Assembly: GCA_034927505.1 (NCBI GenBank)
Contig: JAYFPY010000028.1
Coordinates: 67,316-131,315 of the forward strand
DNA from: RUG100 sp034927505
Lineage (GTDB): Bacteria > Bacillota > Clostridia > Peptostreptococcales > Anaerovoracaceae
DNA: 64,000 bases
Direction of reading: 5' to 3'
Under the pieces are notes generated by a model. That model saw only the letters and a program-made list of their open reading frames with translations, was not told the origin of the DNA and ran no database searches. Below are positions 63,801 through 64,000 of the stretch, piece after piece. Each line of letters begins with the position of its first letter. Within the stretch, counting starts at the first letter, position 1. The translations under genes were made by a program, and so were the position numbers.

Positions 63801-63812
63801 ACTCTTCTTCAT
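51810..63812 (-). CDS. giant cell-wall-anchored repeat protein (4000 residues)
   Basis: One unbroken frame with GGAGAAAGAGAG before its ATG. A signal peptide (1-29) is followed by an acidic linker (30-110) and a long non-repetitive adhesin-like part. Three Ig-like modules (about 977-1204) each end GEYTVTYSA or similar. More beta-rich domains lead to an SdrD/Cna-B-like domain (about 2613-2690, YISGKVWKEKDY, DANGEYKLAVPK). Eleven tandem repeats of about 90 residues (2735-3811) each contain ANDFxYG, DGN, IxVD and INDA. A Spy0128/FctA-like pilin domain follows (about 3814-3935), then TKTGDD, a hydrophobic helix and AKRRKEQ (3965-4000). It is probably a sortase-anchored stalk with an adhesive tip. 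Confidence 0.9.
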   Translation of the reverse strand: MKKSKGKNLIVMLLIAAMIIGTAPTTFGADANSGSDQSTQKSEDVQTQADQNAADDVADDSSQKQKDSEKTDSGEKTDSEEIVFDADNLTVTTDDLKEKGEWTKDGVTIEQPKDKQMSFTFKGTFPEGITKDKKLEIRIPEGVKIDSKDEINKVKTEEYKDDEYSQDGTLVTYTFGDDASEYSLGIKATIDKDTDLGKAFVLQAKAQGGDYSTAKQITVKAVAAKDTESSENTNSTNDTKDQAKKSSKAAETKTLNDKDVDYSGLPDSYEMKKGKADDGWYKNFKATYTDTSTGIVYSTSPSGDEQSLGYNWVDDKDNVKGNSLQGTAGIYKMRAKFYINKLNTESGNYEEVQLGYSNTCTVTVKGTNITFTSPALYFSKNQVWTEQDLRKFVTCTDYKGNAQPYYIKADNFDTINTGSWNIRYFAVDKDTLDEVNAYRTAYVRDAGVYFNTAYPTGQLNDSTSVSYQVGENVSDPLPSDLLTALKSYFYKENGTKIDTNYISVNSQGGYDNKNPIPEGKNSAQYKITYHIDGYPSTAETDKTITVNISKKIESNANFYFDNWGNTRYFSARYDSYNQSAYGGVTGAVGMSADTLKSLAKPEDGSYLHWNQDVDGESWSYHGEDPSKIDGRYEIEIDTSKYDPDVAGLQSLPMTFIFRASAESGAAEYVAVGELNVNLQPVHTEGNGQMAASDYNGSINFNYYPAAENGTSYFGGNYEVLSTAEDLPEVLSDDHKFTKKELYSLGLNKYTAADGNKYTGYNQQSTEDYNNWITVDYNENDLTTLKEHMGENGYGQNVGATLKYNDGTTQYTIDGSVYVSIRTDYANGSLNYYGSEDNYNMNINKAYDSSTSKYNSTVSGSAQVNQGDTDCFLFTGKMKTKNSKWGYYNSMKASYQFNATDSNDYKVIDNRSGFQEWQDKTNYIKVEYDTTGFDIEEAGSQKVPVTITYYDGTGNADANIINKFEGTINVTVKGNGVGFNDLKTACYEGDNVDPKSFVSAYLTQDGSAVDCTLDDDGGFDVNKPGTYTLKYSAVHPTTEKKYEHELTFTVKPDLQFSGVSDTEIFQNEDFDLLKGVTAKTISGNKTVDVKVKDDGGFDNTVPGEYTVTYSAVHPSSNREYTATRKITVKKDGIKITGTEDRTVNQNTDVDITEGVEAKTDRGKYMKVIVTDDGGFDAAKVGTYTVKYKATNSSTGETVTAEKKITVAANTNDSKVTINFKSPFTDNSNFVLGGSGQENLILNVKYEGVTGDKGRQLRVKVPKGFEVVKPPEITFSMEKTPTLQGSYTDENGTYFIYTFADDGTAQCSFSFTVKQKLQTLYSDLVEGTNTYDFRADALTGGSYNASTKESTAGNAVMTAKTTLEANGDLPDMSVDNTGNDEVWSPGELFGVSNGGGYAYYNSNNYGSKWYTITVNKEAGKLASPDWKLQFRLPDGLRTTSNQYNYSLQYYSGDTLLATTYSDSSEFKTENGITTIGLANPNKYTFNNVATGKTYADTNRETTKVVLKMRFTNLSGDDTETVRLRDALLMNKTVDESDPADQGVMKGTDISLIQTLRDRSSNTATKKSGTDIAIRLVNPSNLSDSNKMQLRTYPWYGDETDGISSSDYSIGTGKTRTEMNWWTETPGIRSYGVYRGLEYTIGYDYEFSPVSVSPSNNYYKVMYTVKDKDGNVVKDSEEQTNSDSSIALEEGQYVSSVTVKYINMSNSIVNNVDNNGGYAFVRSGRPSIKVKAHKTHADGSLITEDYETTVKYSTVNKYGTEQNVDKKVTVVPVLDNAVISAADQSSRIGVTISPENQASGTLVNGNNDYWFAIDITTSKNTMDYEDPVLAFTGKSVAMANWDNYTSQITAYAVDTDANGDPIWIDDPYDLKVASLVGYSTIDNIVGVKLNIKSWINDNSKAQNPTTHRYGISSKALWSTSKGFTAAGMDTQLNTQGYTLNDFKVQFDYSNADPDRTDKVVTNDTGTTTKHPLGQMATSINTADSNYDIDPYATGDRFYFSTMELQQTNIATTNDQLNSNFAGYHKGATLLYDVGTTDEEKAMMSLTQGVVMDANYYAYDSTTGTYSDRYYNSSATAYYKTNTSGDTWKKATFGYDSKYYIGTGNNRYYASFALGDGEYVTSVKVEYTNNQNRTRFPSIGLVRNKAVPETTPSGFDLKSKGDGYQFTYNNVSFKYDNWTTLATDEDDPVTLNFSDSQKSSRMVIGSKKVINKFTEDISYNPDSVNQSESTTVTAKTSWTFTDATKRVGVSTLRPTVWYKLMPNVNYKSGSIDSSVATAAYYPQYKLNDSDTSNDGDADAKYGMLKITFKKQISSGTSVNFGLLTDYNTEYGPAKQPITDSWLDTAYEKDNCFTDNGYYVTFDSTSSQYQENLGEKKDLYFTSKNPYDMYEQAVTNSIIINEKKETGIATYPTSTAPDGNTSVGDFVTPATGTSSDEFGGNIKVIGDVDADTTDWNIYMNIPVKDSTTQYLDYAGDGSRKTSSGSQFTAGLKSLIDASVFPKGAVISYSKSWDTAKAGLKGGTDAADLGYKTTAQVEAMSSDTERADFLKDVKSIHISVPKMENQELVNFSVNYLNIDKDEIGLQKAYSSLYYNYKVGDNWKYNDYSLSPLMEYQLSDMYISGKVWKEKDYNSLYSGRDDKYAGAKLEVVDSSGNALKVMDGWTGTNNKADSDANGEYKLAVPKVGKYKVTFGQIDKMNLVTKEATGGTAATQSVFDPDSYTKDIEIVYNLEGHELTNINAGLYDVTIDAQDFTYGIDEGNISENASKLLSYVVGGLQGGTADRLDNISVDAAQLKAINDAIAAGTVKKLPLTFTYQPSVVSASVTKTIYVTLRDHGDGAAQKEERITANDFCYGISLGQMSQYAARQLSFVAAIDADGNTIDTSSLIVDETTLGNINDELLAGTIKAGDQRDLKFSTPNGTETTVTVTFKDAGTLVTSKENISANNFEYGQDEAALTADKAKELASVSAVDKDGFPIDVKDLIVDNTTLNSFNAQYKTAVPGTKIPMTYKTAGGTSVTIQITVKSHGTQIKDGETHITANDTFYSVKDKDGNKAPTLSKDEIKAMMAVAATDSDGKAIDVKDISVDNTELMNVNANIDAGILGKFPVTYTTADKVTVTAYITLKGTGVNKDPDSSKLSSIGANDFTYAIRNSADSKTNLNITQDMAKLLSAVQATNDKGLDMSASDIKVDQKMLKVINDAKNAGKVGVYDLKFFTAYEETTIKVTLTDVGTNSNGTDTSIGANDFEYGVRDSDGNTAADITELVARNLSSVIAYDKDGNRVQTDKIEVDKDQLKAINDAIAAGETGPYKLKFTEPGGKEAEITVTLKDIGSKVTTEKGYITGEGFTYAMKDTKTLKETPDITTDEAVRLAQIAAHDNNGCSIDAKDIIVDEDMLAAINQAKHDGKEGVYDLTFKTKDGYEITVPVTLKDIGTNPNEDLAAIAGNDFSYAVRDPEGKTADAITDAIAKKLSDVSATDKNGDPVTVDNIKVDQDQLKAINDAVTAGETGPYKLKFTTDDGVESEITVTLKDNGVNKNDGEESITANNFEYGIKDKNGGAAADISEDIAKMLASTEAFNKDGTPMDLSKVTVDADQLKIINDAKDAGKKDDYELTFKTPDGKTAKIIVSLRDYTDVGKDAGQISANDFMYGIKDKDGKANPDLTNAKAIELAKAVGQDKDGNPIPSGELIVDQTMLKTINDAKAAGKTGTYPLKFTTEEGKTVTVDVTLYDHEGSYTGGEIGGNDFSVGKTQVDGLTDADLIKLGNASAYDENGNPLTVTVKDRSQLKAEPGTYPVTYTATDKDGNEMTITVNVTVKEWTLIMQDPPVAKKVSGDKPSKKGTFKFYMKAKTAGSPMPGSTSAQRLEKTIKGAGSVEFGWMTYMKAGTYVYELGEVDTGTAGYTYDKAEYTMTVVITEGKDGFEKDVTYKKGSKSVSKMTFTNKYDKSKAGIGNGDGNDDGTLPAGTVKHYGSKTKTGDDTTMMPYLLLMIIAAAGAGMAAAKRRKEQ

Positions 63813-63962
63813 CTCTCTTTCTCCTTATTCAATTTATTTCATATATAAAAACAAACACACCAAAAAGATGTGTCTTTTTCTTTCTTTTTCTGCATCAAAT
63901 AATCTCTACCCATTCTTATCCCCATCTCCGGCCACAGTACCCCCTGTGTACCTGATGATGTT

Positions 63963-63991
63963 ATTATACTCTCTTTAGACTATATTTGCAA
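63963..63991 (-). promoter_or_regulatory. promoter of the giant surface protein gene
   Basis: TTGCAA (63986-63991), 17 bp, TATAAT (63963-63968) on the minus strand. The leader is about 145 nt long and holds a CACAG/CTGTG hairpin and an ACACA/TGTGT hairpin followed by TTTGTTTTT, which could attenuate. Confidence 0.75.
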
Positions 63992-64000
63992 TATTCTTTT

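Overview
The window reads as chromosomal DNA of an anaerobic Gram-positive bacterium of the Clostridia (Bacillota). I infer a member of the Anaerovoracaceae/Peptostreptococcales neighbourhood, but have no marker gene to prove it. The basis is: AGGAGG-type ribosome binding sites, an FMN riboswitch and a T-box leader, short B12-dependent MetH without a reactivation domain, indolepyruvate:ferredoxin oxidoreductase, a flavodiiron protein, a 2,4-diaminopentanoate dehydrogenase-like gene, surface proteins ending in SVKTGD/TKTGDD-type sorting signals, and MarR/MerR regulators. No rRNA, tRNA, CRISPR array or intact insertion sequence is visible.

Layout. 1-7.1 kb: two tandem paralogous PAS-rich hybrid histidine kinases on the minus strand; the first is cut by the window edge and the second is split by a frameshift at an A8 run. 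7.1-8.3 kb: a small graveyard holding an XRE regulator, a collapsed HipA-like partner and a broken C_GCAxxG_C_C gene. 8.3-11.3 kb: a glycerophosphodiesterase, then a MerR regulator with its own operator and two zinc-ribbon membrane proteins. 11.3-18.8 kb: secreted beta-helix and M14 carboxypeptidase genes, a TSCPD-CDF-DsrE operon, an SGNH hydrolase with a DUF3048 protein, a 31-residue membrane peptide, and two copies of a 90-bp structured repeat around a CpXC gene. 18.8-19.3 kb: no convincing protein gene, but a minus-strand promoter and terminator that frame a possible 430-nt RNA. 19.4-25.1 kb: metH, then an FHA-FtsW/RodA fusion overlapping its class B PBP. 25.1-28.8 kb: the ribD-ribE-ribBA-ribH operon under an FMN riboswitch. 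28.9-31.2 kb: ilvE and a DUF815 ATPase.

31.2-38.2 kb: a 1040-residue surface protein, a lone HisD-family dehydrogenase and two L,D-transpeptidases. 38.2-42.2 kb: iorA-iorB-paaK behind a T-box whose sequence best fits tRNA-Trp. 42.2-43.2 kb: a divergent DUF134-NifX pair with a direct-repeat operator. 43.5-46.4 kb: a MarR-regulated MFS exporter with a large extracytoplasmic helical insertion. 46.4-49.6 kb: a flavodiiron protein and an acyl-CoA dehydrogenase-EtfA-rubredoxin fusion. 49.7-51.7 kb: an Ord-like dehydrogenase and its MerR regulator. 51.8-63.8 kb: one 4000-codon surface protein gene with eleven tandem repeats of about 90 residues.

The genes suggest a gut- or mouth-type anaerobe that displays very large wall-anchored proteins, remodels its wall with L,D- and D,D-transpeptidases, makes riboflavin and methionine, and handles aromatic arylacetates through IorAB/PaaK. 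The T-box argues that this last step is biosynthetic (salvage) rather than degradative. The acyl-CoA dehydrogenase-ETF-rubredoxin fusion beside the flavodiiron protein suggests a short electron chain from acyl-CoA to O2 or peroxide. Three genes start exactly where transcription should start behind an extended -10 box, which points to leaderless mRNAs.
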